From positions 38,339,608 through 38,403,607 of the forward strand of contig NC_083694.1 of assembly GCF_033118175.1 (NCBI RefSeq): a stretch of 64,000 nucleotides of DNA, given 5' to 3'. Position numbers and translations under genes: made by a program. Positions 49,301-53,180 of this stretch are shown piece after piece (positions within the stretch are counted from its first letter, which is position 1; every line of letters starts with the position of its first letter). The stretch comes from Dama dama. Taxonomy: Eukaryota > Chordata > Mammalia > Artiodactyla > Cervidae. The notes beneath the pieces are model-generated. The model ran no database searches and was not told where the DNA came from. It saw only the letters and a program-made list of their open reading frames with translations.

Positions 49301-50789
49301 CAGAAGCTTTTGGGGACATTCTAGAAAAAAGCTAATTTGCCTAGAACACCTCAGCACTGTCCACAGTAAGCCCCCAGCCTACACTTCCTGTTCTGTCCCC
49401 CACTATTTTCCCACAAGAAGCAGAGGCCAGCCCTTCCCCATTCCCTGCACTTGCATGCCCCTCTCACCTTCCCCAAGAGAAATCCTCACAAGCTCAACTC
49501 TGTTGCCACCACCCCCAGGAAGCCTTCCCGATTGCTCCAGCTGGAATGAGGCTTTCCCATCTTGCACCTAGGATGGGCTGGACTCTTCAAACTTGATTCA
49601 ACAGATGAACTGAGGGTGTCTCTAAGCTGGGTCCTCTGTGCCAGGTGCCAGGATCAGAGATGAAATATCTACCACAGAGACACACAGGGGCCCAACAAGG
49701 AAATAACAAGCACAACTCCAGGCCTTGTTGGGGAAGCACAGGGCTATAGGGAGCCCCAAGAAAGGCCTACGGGTGAGTCTGGGAAATTTCCCACAAAGCA
49801 GGAAATTGTGAAACGCTGAAGGTCAAGGCCTGCAGGTATCAGGTTGGCCAAAAAGTTCGTTCAAGTTCGTCATAAGGGGCCTGAATGGACTTTTTGGCCA
49901 GCCCAGTATATGCAGGTGTTTTACTATCTGGAGGGAAATAAAGGGTGAGAAATAAAAGGAAGGTCCCAGCTAAAGGAAGACACCACTCTGGAGTGGAGCA
50001 AACTTGGCTGAGAATATTGAAATGGTGATAGGACAGACTTTGGTAGCAAATGTATCAGGAAAACAGTGTGGCTGCTTAATAGATAAGTTAATACATGGAG
50101 TAGGGAGAAATAAGAAGGTAATACCCAGTACCTAACTCATTAGCCCCACACAGTAAATATTTGTTGAATAAGTGGCATCTGGAGTTCATAGATTTCTGAG
50201 ATAATTATAGACCCTAAAATGCTCAGAATGTGGCTTTGAAAGTTTGTTTATACCTACCCTTTACCTTGTAAAAAACTGTTTATACTGGGCTTCCCTGGTG
50301 ACTCAGATGGTAAAAAATCTCCCTGCAATGCAAGAGACCTGGATTCAGTCCCTGGGTCAGGAAGATTCTCTGTAGGAGGGCATGGCAATTACTCCAATAT
50401 TCTTGCCTAGAGAATCCCCATGGACAGAGGAGCCTGCTGGGCTACTGTCCCCCGGGTCGCAAAGATTTGGACACAGCTGAGCAACTAACACTTTCACTTT
50501 CACTTCACTTTCATTTATCTACTTACTTGAAAGCCCTTCCTCCATGGAGGGGTGGGTGGGTTGGCTTATGGCGGGGAGCTGGTGTGTGTTGGAGAGAAGG
50601 GGTGGGGAGAGCTTATGGGAACCACTACTCAACTACCTATCTTGTTTGGCTACCTGTCCGCTAGTCCCCCATTGACCTTCTTTTCTCCTTTCTCCCTCCC
50701 TCAGCATACTCCCACAGGCTGCCCTCGAGGAGATCCACAAATTCTCAGGAACCTACACCTGCATGAACACTTTCAAAGGGCGGACATAA
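4810..50789 (+). CDS. DHRS3: DHRS3, short-chain dehydrogenase/reductase 3 (all-trans-retinal reductase), whole spliced coding span
   Basis: Six exons join into 909 nt, 302 residues plus TAA. Family knowledge: DHRS3 is a membrane-bound ER/lipid-droplet SDR (SDR16C1) that reduces all-trans-retinal to retinol with NADPH, is activated by pairing with RDH10, and so limits retinoic-acid formation. Seen in the translation: an N-terminal hydrophobic segment at about residues 7-30; the cofactor-binding TGGGRGIG at 44-51; NNAAV at 122-126; a catalytic triad of Ser175, Tyr188 and Lys192 in YCTSK; and a hydrophobic stretch at about 259-273. The reading frame is unbroken and the length equals the human protein. 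The start ATG has A at -3 and G at +4, and I see no other ATG from about 4215 to 4809. Introns 1-3 are phase 0, introns 4 and 5 phase 2. Nothing suggests a pseudogene. Confidence 0.98.
5171..8340. other. Start of DHRS3 intron 1, unique sequence
   Basis: No reading frame or young repeat recognised. GC-rich at first, then ordinary. A group of homeodomain-type motifs is seen at 6982-7020 (TAATTA, CCAATTA, TTTAATGAG). Confidence 0.5.
8345..8795 (+). mobile_element. Old mammalian interspersed repeat, family uncertain
   Basis: Recognisable old-repeat text (tttcctgtaactgccataac, tctggaggttagaaatctg, ttcttcacatgac, catctctgaagac, gagatcacattctgaggtcc). The same kind of element recurs at 19880-20335. 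I cannot name the family safely. Confidence 0.55.
8809..9024 (+). mobile_element. Bov-tA SINE with perfect 14-bp target-site duplication
   Basis: Forward Bov-tA inserted at the end of the old repeat. The duplication acactacacagaag is present at 8795-8808 and 9025-9038 without mismatch. Confidence 0.93.
9806..10009 (+). mobile_element. Bov-tA SINE
   Basis: Full-length forward copy (gcttccctagtagctcag … gtcggacacgactgagag) with few changes from the family sequence. Confidence 0.92.
10010..11076. other. Intron 1, no gene
   Basis: Unique or highly diverged sequence. A palindrome TTGACATGTCAA is at about 10303-10314. Nothing coding recognised. Confidence 0.5.
11077..11230 (+). mobile_element. 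CHR-type (tRNA-Glu-derived) SINE
   Basis: Forward copy starting ggacttccctggtggtctgg and ending in A-rich sequence. Confidence 0.85.
11255..11800. mobile_element. Old L2-like mammalian repeat
   Basis: Text such as cattcattcattccacaaatc, gtgcccggcactgttttagg and gcagggagcaaggcagac is typical of old mammalian repeats of this kind. Family and ends are uncertain. Confidence 0.4.
11801..13227. other. Intron 1, unique sequence
   Basis: No gene or clear repeat recognised; G-rich at 11830-11900, otherwise ordinary. Confidence 0.4.
13228..13905 (-). mobile_element. L1 3' region fragment
   Basis: Reverse-strand L1 text (ctgtgttgtacaggacattc, agatcccacatataagtgat, ggcataatgccctct, ttaatggacacttaggttg, ttttgagaaaccgccatcc). 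A TG microsatellite lies inside. Confidence 0.85.
13621..13662 (+). repeat. (TG)21 microsatellite
   Basis: 42 bp of perfect TG dinucleotides inside the L1 fragment; likely polymorphic. Confidence 0.95.
13906..15372. other. Intron 1, diverged or unique sequence
   Basis: No gene recognised. Some stretches (14440-14600) read like old repeat, but the family is not clear. Confidence 0.4.
15376..15588 (-). mobile_element. BovB (RTE) LINE 3' fragment
   Basis: Reverse-strand BovB 3' end (ttgttgttcagtcgctaagtc … tcatcctctgccgttccctt … cagcatcagggtcttttc). Strongly 5'-truncated. Confidence 0.88.
15594..15828 (+). mobile_element. Bov-tA dimer
   Basis: A truncated monomer (15594-15713) runs directly into a second monomer at cagtattcttgggcttccc. 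The same junction occurs at about 46750 and, reversed, at about 43740. Confidence 0.85.
16285..16400 (+). mobile_element. MIR fragment
   Basis: Diverged MIR core (tgctgtgtgaccttgggcaa … atctgaaaaacg). Confidence 0.6.
16894..16907. promoter_or_regulatory. RFX X-box palindrome (candidate)
   Basis: GTTACCATGGCAAC matches the 14-bp RFX inverted repeat (GTNRCC...RGYAAC) on both arms. A further half-site GTTGCCATG follows at 16929-16937. It lies in intron 1 just before an L2-like fragment. Confidence 0.45.
16938..17075 (+). mobile_element. L2 3' end fragment
   Basis: Typical L2 3' text (ctgtgagctccttgggaggcag … gtagatgcttaataaatctt). Confidence 0.7.
17192..17490 (-). mobile_element. Long CHR-type SINE, nested in an old MIR-like element
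   Basis: Reverse copy from the T-rich tail (tatttatttatggccgcgc) to ccaacagggaagccc. MIR-like text flanks it at 17095-17190 and 17491-17600. Confidence 0.85.
17601..18189. other. Intron 1, unique sequence
   Basis: No gene, RNA or repeat recognised. Confidence 0.4.
18190..18463 (-). mobile_element. Bov-tA SINE flanked by an unusually long direct repeat
   Basis: The SINE (about 18224-18429) is in reverse orientation. It is bracketed by a 34-bp direct repeat, 18190-18223 and 18430-18463, with 4 mismatches. Target duplications of SINEs are usually about 7-20 bp. Confidence 0.88.
18464..19319. other. Intron 1, unique sequence with TG-rich patch
   Basis: No gene recognised. An imperfect TG microsatellite lies at about 19174-19216. 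Confidence 0.45.
19320..19430 (+). mobile_element. MIR fragment
   Basis: Good MIR core (tgagtggccctaggcaagtt … tctctgagcctcagtttccc). Confidence 0.8.
19538..19746 (-). mobile_element. CHR-type SINE with an internal Bov-tA-like piece
   Basis: Begins with tatttatttagctgtattggg and ends ccaccagggaagtcc, both CHR. The middle (about 19660-19730) reads as Bov-tA (ttgcgtccaactctt, cccaccaggcttctctgcc). Confidence 0.7.
19880..20335 (+). mobile_element. Old mammalian interspersed repeat, family uncertain
   Basis: Same kind of element as 8345-8795 (ttctggaggtcaggagtcc, attccttggctcgtggcccc, ctggataatccaggac, attccatctgcaacctt). Confidence 0.55.
20357..20572 (+). mobile_element. Bov-tA SINE
   Basis: Full-length forward copy (ggacttccctggtggctcag … gttggacataacttagcaac). 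Confidence 0.92.
20646..20838 (-). mobile_element. CHR-type SINE
   Basis: Reverse copy with T-rich tail, ending ccaccagggaagtcc. A MIR-like piece follows to about 20945. Confidence 0.82.
21139..21349 (-). mobile_element. Bov-tA SINE
   Basis: Full-length reverse copy. Flanks agacgagcac and agaagagcac look like a 10-bp target duplication with one mismatch. Confidence 0.92.
21700..22140. promoter_or_regulatory. Unique AT-rich block with repeated homeodomain motifs
   Basis: Three TAATTA cores (21738-21743, 21830-21835, 22125-22130) and an AT-rich ccataaataatg in repeat-free sequence of intron 1. A possible enhancer; motif evidence only. Confidence 0.3.
22925..23060 (-). mobile_element. Partial Bov-tA SINE
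   Basis: Reverse, missing the 3' half of the element (tccatggaattctccagaca … gccaccagggaagccc). Confidence 0.85.
23061..23929. other. Intron 1, unique GC-rich sequence before the intronic CpG island
   Basis: No gene or repeat recognised. Confidence 0.4.
23930..24350 (+). promoter_or_regulatory. Intronic CpG island, candidate enhancer or alternative promoter
   Basis: CpG-dense, GC-rich unique sequence in the middle of intron 1, with GGC/GGA-rich blocks near 24001-24035. It carries the DR5 element, a CRE-like TGACATCA (24235-24242) and a FOX-type TGTTTAC (24250-24256). No repeat was recognised in it. It could start a transcript splicing to exon 2, but no first exon can be proven by eye. Confidence 0.5.
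24208..24224 (+). promoter_or_regulatory. DR5 retinoic-acid response element (candidate)
   Basis: GGTTCA, a 5-bp spacer GCCGC and AGGTCA: both half-sites match the RAR/RXR consensus RGKTCA in the same direction with DR5 spacing. It lies in a CpG-dense island of DHRS3 intron 1, about 19.4 kb after the start codon. DHRS3 is a known retinoic-acid-induced gene. Binding here is inference. Confidence 0.7.
24300..24830. repeat. Strongly C-rich, G-poor tract
   Basis: About 500 bp of repeated CCC/CCCC runs with few G on the + strand, directly after the intronic CpG island. The complementary strand has many G-runs that could form G-quadruplexes. The low A/T content removes stop codons and creates long spurious reading frames. 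Confidence 0.7.
25330..26050 (+). mobile_element. L2 LINE 3' region split by a Bov-tA SINE
   Basis: L2 text before (cagggcctttgtactggctc, ctggaatgctccttcccca) and after the SINE (gtgcctggcatccagtaac, gaatgagtgaaagaac). Confidence 0.75.
25561..25775 (-). mobile_element. Bov-tA SINE nested in L2, perfect target-site duplication
   Basis: The 14-bp ctccctgtccccat occurs at 25547-25560 and 25776-25789 without mismatch, proving insertion into the older L2. Confidence 0.93.
26075..26215 (+). mobile_element. MIR fragment
   Basis: Diverged MIR-like text (gagcttggcttcggagttcag … ttactcagcctgcctgag). Confidence 0.5.
26228..26354 (-). mobile_element. Truncated Bov-A SINE with target-site duplication
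   Basis: Short reverse copy. The 11-bp ctgggttggag flanks it at 26217-26227 and 26355-26365. Confidence 0.88.
26885..27400 (+). mobile_element. Old L1 3'UTR fragment
   Basis: Typical text (tatttatagcagctttattc, agtggcatattattcagtgc, gttgccaggggttggggg, ctttgggtgataataatgtg). Confidence 0.75.
27500..27960. mobile_element. Old L2-like repeat
   Basis: Text such as aggccctggggtagaagcgg and gagtgacagggtctgac fits old L2-like repeats. It includes the local palindrome cluster at 27781-27840. Confidence 0.35.
27961..27973 (+). promoter_or_regulatory. HNF4-like DR1 motif
   Basis: GGGGCAAAGGTCA resembles HNF4/COUP-TF DR1 sites, with a weak first half-site and a perfect second one. Motif evidence only; part of old repeat-like sequence. 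Confidence 0.25.
28405..28560 (+). mobile_element. MIR fragment
   Basis: Diverged MIR (ctgtgcctcggttttctcctg … gaaatgggtacaatacctcc). Confidence 0.6.
28561..29035. other. Intron 1, unique sequence with nuclear-receptor motifs
   Basis: No gene recognised; contains the DR1 cluster at 28894-28916. Confidence 0.4.
28894..28916 (+). promoter_or_regulatory. Nuclear-receptor half-site cluster with DR1
   Basis: TGACCT at 28894-28899, then AGGTCA at 28904-28909, one base, then GGGTCA at 28911-28916. The last two form a consensus DR1, the type bound by RXR heterodimers and HNF4. It sits in unique sequence of intron 1. Function is inferred from motif only. Confidence 0.45.
29036..29156 (+). mobile_element. 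CHR-type SINE
   Basis: Forward copy (gggactttcctgatggtccag … gggggcacgagtttgatctc). Confidence 0.82.
29840..31022 (+). mobile_element. BovB (RTE) LINE, internally deleted and broken
   Basis: Two stretches of the BovB polyprotein are readable: about 30061-30375 (region before the reverse transcriptase) and, in another frame, 30482-30916, with the reverse-transcriptase YADD motif in [12 protein letters not shown]. Most of the region between them is missing at a junction near 30456. A second junction near 30912 joins directly to the 3' end text. The endonuclease domain is absent and a stop falls right after EYTEL, so it cannot move itself. Confidence 0.9.
31068..31272 (-). mobile_element. Bov-tA SINE
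   Basis: Reverse copy (gagttgtgtccaactctttg … gagtcaccagggaag) right after the BovB copy. Confidence 0.9.
31378..31535 (+). mobile_element. BovB 3' end fragment
   Basis: Short forward 3' end (gatgagatggttcgatagca … gagtcagacacgatttagtg). Confidence 0.82.
31728..31876 (+). mobile_element. CHR-type SINE with A-rich tail
   Basis: Forward copy (cttccttggtggtccagtgg …) ending in AATA and A runs. Confidence 0.87.
31877..32638. other. Intron 1, unique sequence
   Basis: No gene or repeat recognised. Confidence 0.4.
32640..33066 (-). mobile_element. BovB 3' fragment
   Basis: Reverse-strand BovB 3' coding end and tail. The minus frame reads [20 protein letters not shown], typical of the C-terminal BovB region. 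Confidence 0.9.
33085..33290 (+). mobile_element. MIR fragment
   Basis: MIR core (gtataaccttgggcaagtca … cagtatctggctcatgaaa). Confidence 0.75.
33300..34129. other. Intron 1, unique sequence
   Basis: No gene or repeat recognised; moderately AT-rich. Confidence 0.4.
34130..34240 (+). mobile_element. MIR fragment
   Basis: MIR core (tgctgtgtgacctcagacca … cctctctgagttgcaat). Confidence 0.7.
34338..34618 (-). mobile_element. Long CHR-type SINE
   Basis: Reverse copy with an 18-nt T run, tactgggtctttgttgctgc and the end ccaccagggaagtcc. Confidence 0.87.
34619..36134. other. Intron 1, unique sequence with a MIR piece
   Basis: A MIR fragment reads at about 35050-35165 (gggttcaaatcctgcccccac). The rest is unique and GC-rich at 35160-35800. 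No gene recognised. Confidence 0.45.
36136..36416 (+). mobile_element. Bov-A2 dimeric SINE
   Basis: Two Bov-A units in tandem (each cccactccag … gtcgg/caggcacaactga) ending in an AGC-rich tail (agcagcagcagcaaca). Confidence 0.92.
36417..37490. other. Intron 1, unique sequence
   Basis: C/A homopolymers at 36480-36511. No gene recognised. Confidence 0.4.
37492..37622 (+). repeat. GGA/GGAT-rich simple repeat
   Basis: Imperfect tandem GAGTG and GATG/GGTG units covering about 130 bp. Confidence 0.85.
37623..38056. other. Intron 1, unique sequence
   Basis: No gene or repeat recognised. Confidence 0.4.
38057..38216 (+). mobile_element. CHR-type SINE
   Basis: Forward full copy (ggacttccctggtggtccag … cacagccaaacaaataatt) with A tail. 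Confidence 0.9.
38217..39284. other. 3' part of intron 1, unique sequence
   Basis: No gene recognised. A bicoid/OTX-type TTAATCCC lies near 38643. Confidence 0.4.
39285..39842 (+). mobile_element. CHR-type SINE split by a nested Bov-tA
   Basis: Forward CHR: first part 39285-39393, second part 39614-39842 (ggccacaactattgatcctg … cacagccaacagtacaataa). Confidence 0.88.
39394..39613 (-). mobile_element. Bov-tA SINE nested in the CHR SINE
   Basis: Reverse Bov-tA. Target duplication ctaagcctgtg (39383-39393) and ctaagcttgtg (39614-39624), one mismatch. Confidence 0.92.
40079..40222 (+). CDS. DHRS3: DHRS3 coding exon 2 (residues 66-113)
   Basis: 144 nt in phase 0, from [10 protein letters not shown] to TAKAVREK. 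The acceptor is ccttccag and the donor gtgagt. It encodes the second beta strand and the region that selects the cofactor phosphate, plus the CDVGN turn (Asp96) that contacts the adenine in classical SDRs (family knowledge). Confidence 0.97.
40368..40397 (+). repeat. (GT)n microsatellite in intron 2
   Basis: About 30 bp of perfect GT/TG, some 150 bp after exon 2. Confidence 0.95.
40883..41002 (+). CDS. DHRS3: DHRS3 coding exon 3 (residues 114-153)
   Basis: 120 nt in phase 0, from [10 protein letters not shown] to NTLGQFW. It contains the SDR structural motif NNAAV (122-126) and Asn147, at the place of the catalytic-tetrad Asn of classical SDRs. The acceptor is cccacag and the donor gtaagg. 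Confidence 0.97.
41349..41587 (+). CDS. DHRS3: DHRS3 coding exon 4 (residues 154-232 and part of 233)
   Basis: 239 nt, ending in phase 2 inside the Arg233 codon. It encodes the active site: Ser175 in [10 protein letters not shown] and Tyr188/Lys192 in YCTSK, then [13 protein letters not shown], the cofactor-side loop. The acceptor is ccctcag and the donor gtcagt. Intron 3, just upstream, is only 346 bp. Confidence 0.97.
41810..42205 (+). mobile_element. Old L1 3' fragment in intron 4
   Basis: L1-type text (gatgaatctcgaaagcattatg, ttgaatgaaagaaaccag, tttattgtatataaattat). Confidence 0.6.
41921..41958 (+). repeat. 13-bp direct repeat flanking a bare A run
   Basis: agagtgcattttg at 41921-41933, A13 at 41934-41946, and agagtgcattttg at 41946-41958 (sharing the last A). 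This is the layout of a target-site duplication around a poly-A-only insertion. Confidence 0.75.
42250..42470 (+). mobile_element. MIR fragment
   Basis: MIR-like text (gtgctttggagccagatccc … aatctgtaaaatgggatgat). Confidence 0.7.
42767..43250 (+). mobile_element. L1 3' end split by a nested Bov-tA
   Basis: L1 end at 42767-42989 (agcacaggtaactatatttg) continues at 43185-43250 (acattgtaaattaactatac, ttcaataaaa). Confidence 0.85.
42990..43184 (+). mobile_element. Bov-tA SINE nested in L1, perfect target-site duplication
   Basis: The 11-bp gagtcacttag is at 42979-42989 and 43185-43195. Full-length forward SINE. Confidence 0.94.
43258..43460 (+). mobile_element. MIR fragment
   Basis: MIR-like text (gtctgagctttactttgctc … atctgtcaaacagtggaaat). 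Confidence 0.6.
43531..43862 (-). mobile_element. Bov-tA dimer
   Basis: Reverse: full monomer 43531-43742, then a truncated one 43743-43862, joined at the same kind of junction as at 15713 and 46757. Confidence 0.9.
44018..44204 (-). mobile_element. Bov-tA SINE
   Basis: Reverse copy (cattcagtcatgtccaacc … gccgccagggaaac). Confidence 0.9.
44409..44605 (+). mobile_element. Bov-tA SINE nested in MIR
   Basis: Forward copy. MIR text lies on both sides (about 44380-44408 and 44606-44710, tgtgtgacctctggcaagtt). Confidence 0.88.
44843..45050 (-). mobile_element. Bov-tA SINE
   Basis: Reverse full copy (gttgttcagtcatgtctgat … gagtcacaaaggaagccc). Confidence 0.92.
45184..45349 (+). mobile_element. 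CHR-type SINE
   Basis: Forward copy (gacttccctggtggtccagt … acacagcccaataaataag). Confidence 0.88.
45405..45560 (-). mobile_element. MIR fragment
   Basis: Reverse MIR (gtttcccagatggggaactg … acttgcccaaggccacatag). Confidence 0.65.
45890..46620. mobile_element. Old L2-like repeat material in intron 4
   Basis: Text like cattccgcaaacacttgttaag and agcagggagcaagaccc resembles the 11255 element. Divergent; ends uncertain. Confidence 0.35.
46635..46886 (+). mobile_element. Bov-tA dimer just upstream of exon 5
   Basis: Forward truncated monomer plus second monomer, with junction cagtattcttgggcttccc near 46757. Ends about 100 bp before the exon 5 acceptor. Confidence 0.88.
46985..47110 (+). CDS. 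DHRS3: DHRS3 coding exon 5 (part of residue 233 to part of 275)
   Basis: 126 nt, from [10 protein letters not shown] to [15 protein letters not shown]. It includes the C-terminal hydrophobic segment. The acceptor is gcatgcag and the donor gtacag. The exon completes Arg233 and leaves the first two bases of Ser275. A Bov-tA dimer ends only about 100 bp upstream of the acceptor. Confidence 0.97.
47298..47508 (+). mobile_element. Bov-tA SINE in intron 5
   Basis: Forward copy (ggcttcccaggtggcactag … ctgaatgactgagcacaca). Confidence 0.92.
47515..48010. mobile_element. AT-rich old repeat, family uncertain
   Basis: Reads like a worn interspersed repeat (tttaaaaattgttgaagaac, ttttacatttttgcaaagctc, tgcttctgattttcatctt). 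Family not named. Confidence 0.35.
48430..48960 (-). mobile_element. L1 3' fragment split by a Bov-tA
   Basis: Reverse L1 text at 48430-48475 (ttttatattggagtatagcc) and 48701-48960 (ttccctgtgttgtacaataa, tatccctttgttctggaag). Confidence 0.82.
48476..48700 (+). mobile_element. Bov-tA SINE nested in L1
   Basis: Forward. Flanking tagccgatgaaca (about 48464-48476) and tagcctatgaaca (about 48704-48716) form a 13-bp duplication with one mismatch. Confidence 0.9.
48961..49838. other. Intron 5, unique sequence
   Basis: No gene or clear repeat recognised. Confidence 0.4.
49839..49910. mobile_element. Short mariner-type MITE
   Basis: Terminal inverted repeats (ggttggccaaaaagttcgtt and, reversed, gggctggccaaaaagtccat) with about 20 bp between them and TA at both ends. 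Fits a non-autonomous mariner remnant. Confidence 0.8.
50285..50515 (+). mobile_element. Bov-tA SINE near exon 6
   Basis: Forward full copy with a CTTTCA-type tail, ending about 190 bp before the exon 6 acceptor. Confidence 0.9.
50705..50789 (+). CDS. DHRS3: DHRS3 coding exon 6 (residues 275-302 and stop)
   Basis: 85 nt. It completes Ser275 and encodes [13 protein letters not shown] through the C-terminal NTFKGRT, then TAA at 50787-50789. The acceptor is tccctcag. Confidence 0.97.
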
Positions 50790-51230
50790 GGACAGGATGG
50801 AGACACAGGCTCAAAAGCCATGGAACCTAAGGGGGCATGGGCACCTGGGCATACACCTACGTGCCTGTCCCTCGGCACACTTCTGCTGGGTGAGCAGGAC
50901 TGCTTCTATCCTGGGGAAGAATCCGGCTGCCCCCCTAGCCAGCCCCAGGACCTTTGCACAGGACTGATGGGCGTAACTCTGACCCCGATGGGGAGGCAAG
51001 AAATCAGCCAGCAGCTGTCTTGACACTTTTGTACATTTCTGATTCTGTAGAGTTTATTGTTAAATCGCTTCTCAAGTCTAACCAGCCTTGGCAATGTGCG
51101 TAGACTATTTCCGGGATGGTCTGTGCCCACATGCTCCTCCTTCGCCTCCAAAATTCACTCATCCTCAGCTTGTGCAAACTGACTGAACGGCAGGAATATA
51201 TAAAATAAAGAGAGAAAGCTTTTGTGAGTG
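50790..51230 (+). other. DHRS3: DHRS3 3' untranslated region
   Basis: Runs from the TAA to an expected cleavage point about 15-25 nt after the AATAAA at 51204-51209. It is about 440 nt of repeat-free sequence, AT-richer towards its end. The 3' end is inferred from the signal, not from transcript data. Confidence 0.8.
51204..51209 (+). terminator. Polyadenylation signal AATAAA of DHRS3
   Basis: A canonical AATAAA is followed at 51221-51236 by a GT/T-rich stretch (tttgtgagtgtttttc), the expected downstream element. It is the first good signal after the stop codon. Confidence 0.85.
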
Positions 51231-52709
51231 TTTTTCTTGAAATCCTTGACCTCTGGTCCTTGGTGGGCAGTGGAGAGGGGACCAGTCCCAACCATAACAT
51301 CCCATCCTTTCAGAGAGAATTGGTCTGCTCAGGGTCTCCAGCTACCAGGGGTGGAGTAGACAAGAAGGAGGCAGAAATCAGGAGAGAAATTGGATCCAGG
51401 CCTGTGGGGACAGGGGATTACTGGTTTCTTGCCAGCTCTTTCAGGCCACTCCCTACAGTCACAGGTTGGGGGGCACTTTGCCTTCCCACCTGCATCTGTG
51501 GAAAACCATCAGGAACTAGCCTACAGAGACCTGCCCTCTGCCCTGCCATGGCCCCACCAGCCCCCAGGCCACTAACTCAGGAGAGAAGAACCAGATTTTA
51601 TGAAGCCCCTACTGTCTACCTAGCATGTGCTGAGAGGGGAATGCTGCTGAGAAGCCAAAACTCTGAAGACCACCAGCACAACAAGGCCAGTGCTAAGAGG
51701 GTGCTCTGGGCCCCCAGGTCAGATCTGACCGCAGCGGATAGAAGTGAAATAGCAAAGGAGAATGAGAAGTCTGGGGTGGCAGAGGGGTTTGATGTGGATT
51801 CAGGCAATAGGGAAAATGACAGCCAAGGAAATGTGGGGAGAGATGCCCCATGGCTCCTTCTATGTGTGTTCTCTGTTACTGCCAGGGGACCGGTGGACAA
51901 TGGAATCTCGTCTAAGTCACCTCCATCTACACAGCTCTTGCAGGTGGTTGGCAAGAGTGGGGGACAGGAGCAGGCAGTAGTTCCAGAAGATGACAGAGAA
52001 AATCACAGACACAAATTCAATGGAGAAGCTTGCTGGAGCATCACACAAAGCCTGCACCTTCACACAACTCACATGAGAGGAAGAGCAGTCTTGCGGCTCA
52101 ACAGTCATCAGTCTGGTCTGTGTGCAAAGATGCCAAGTCACAATCACATCCACTGTCTATTGAGCACCAACCGAATAGCAGCCAGGCTGCAAAGTTTAAC
52201 ATCTTAAGTGTTATTTATCCATTGTATCTAACAGTGGTCAAGACAAAAATCAACTCTCAGGAACCCCTTTAAAGACTTTCAAGAGCCACAATGTGTATCA
52301 GACAAAATATGACCCCCAGATGTCCATGGCATCCAACAACAGAGCTTGTATTACATTGCCTCTGTCCACAGAGGGCGCCTGCAGCTCCGCTGTGTGTCCT
52401 TTCCACTCTGGGACCCCAGCTGAGAGAGGAGTCTCCTTCTGGGATGATGTCATTTTGGGGCAAAAGTAGACACACCTGGGAACACATGCACTGGCTCTGA
52501 AATTTTCTGCCTGGAAACAACGTGCATCACTTCTGCTCACATTCCATTGGCCAGAGCAGGTCATATGGTCAAGCACGCTGTGGATACTGCTGGGTATACA
52601 ATCCCCCTGGAGGAATGGTCAGTGATTTTGAACTGTACTGCAATCTGCCACACTGTGGAAGGAGCTGTCTGTAGGAACCTAAGGAAAAAATGGAAATGTA
52701 GGCAAATGA
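51231..52709. other. Downstream of DHRS3: intergenic, long open frame of unknown nature
   Basis: No known gene. The + strand stays open from about 51224 to 52207 (ATG at 51548), with no recognised domain. MIR/L2-like text is present (about 51597-51640, 52160-52200). A CTCF-type core CAGAGGGCGC lies at 52369-52378. Confidence 0.35.
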
Positions 52710-52932
52710 TGGGCTTCCCAGATGGCATTAGTGGTAAAGAACCCAGCTGCCAATGCAAAAGACACAACCCGTAAAAGACATGGGTTCGATTCCTGGGCCG
52801 GAAAGATACCCTGGAGGAGGGCATGGCAACTCACTCTAGTATTCTTGCCTAGAGAATCCCATGGACAGAGGAGCCTACAGTCCATGGGGTCTCAAAGAGT
52901 CGGACACGACTAGAGTAATTTAGCATGCACAC
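52710..52932 (+). mobile_element. Bov-tA SINE
   Basis: Forward copy with a short internal duplication near its start (aaaagacacaacccgtaaaagaca). Confidence 0.9.
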
Positions 52933-53049
52933 ACTTAGCCAGAGGGTGGAGAGAAGCAGACAGATCCTGCCCTGGGACAGGGGGTCCTCTAGGTGTTACA
53001 CACCAAGTTCTGAGCAGAGCCCCAAAGAGGCACTGACCTTTCAGGAGGG

Positions 53050-53180
53050 TGGTATTAGAAAGACCACTTCAGTGATGAGAAAACAGGCTCAGAGCAGGGA
53101 AATAACATGCCCAAGTCTTGGGGCTTGTGAACACCGGAGCCAGAATTTGAACCCAGGTCTACCTGACCCCCTGGCTTACC
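53050..53180 (-). mobile_element. MIR fragment
   Basis: Reverse MIR (gatgagaaaacaggctcaga … ccagaatttgaacccaggtc). Confidence 0.7.
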
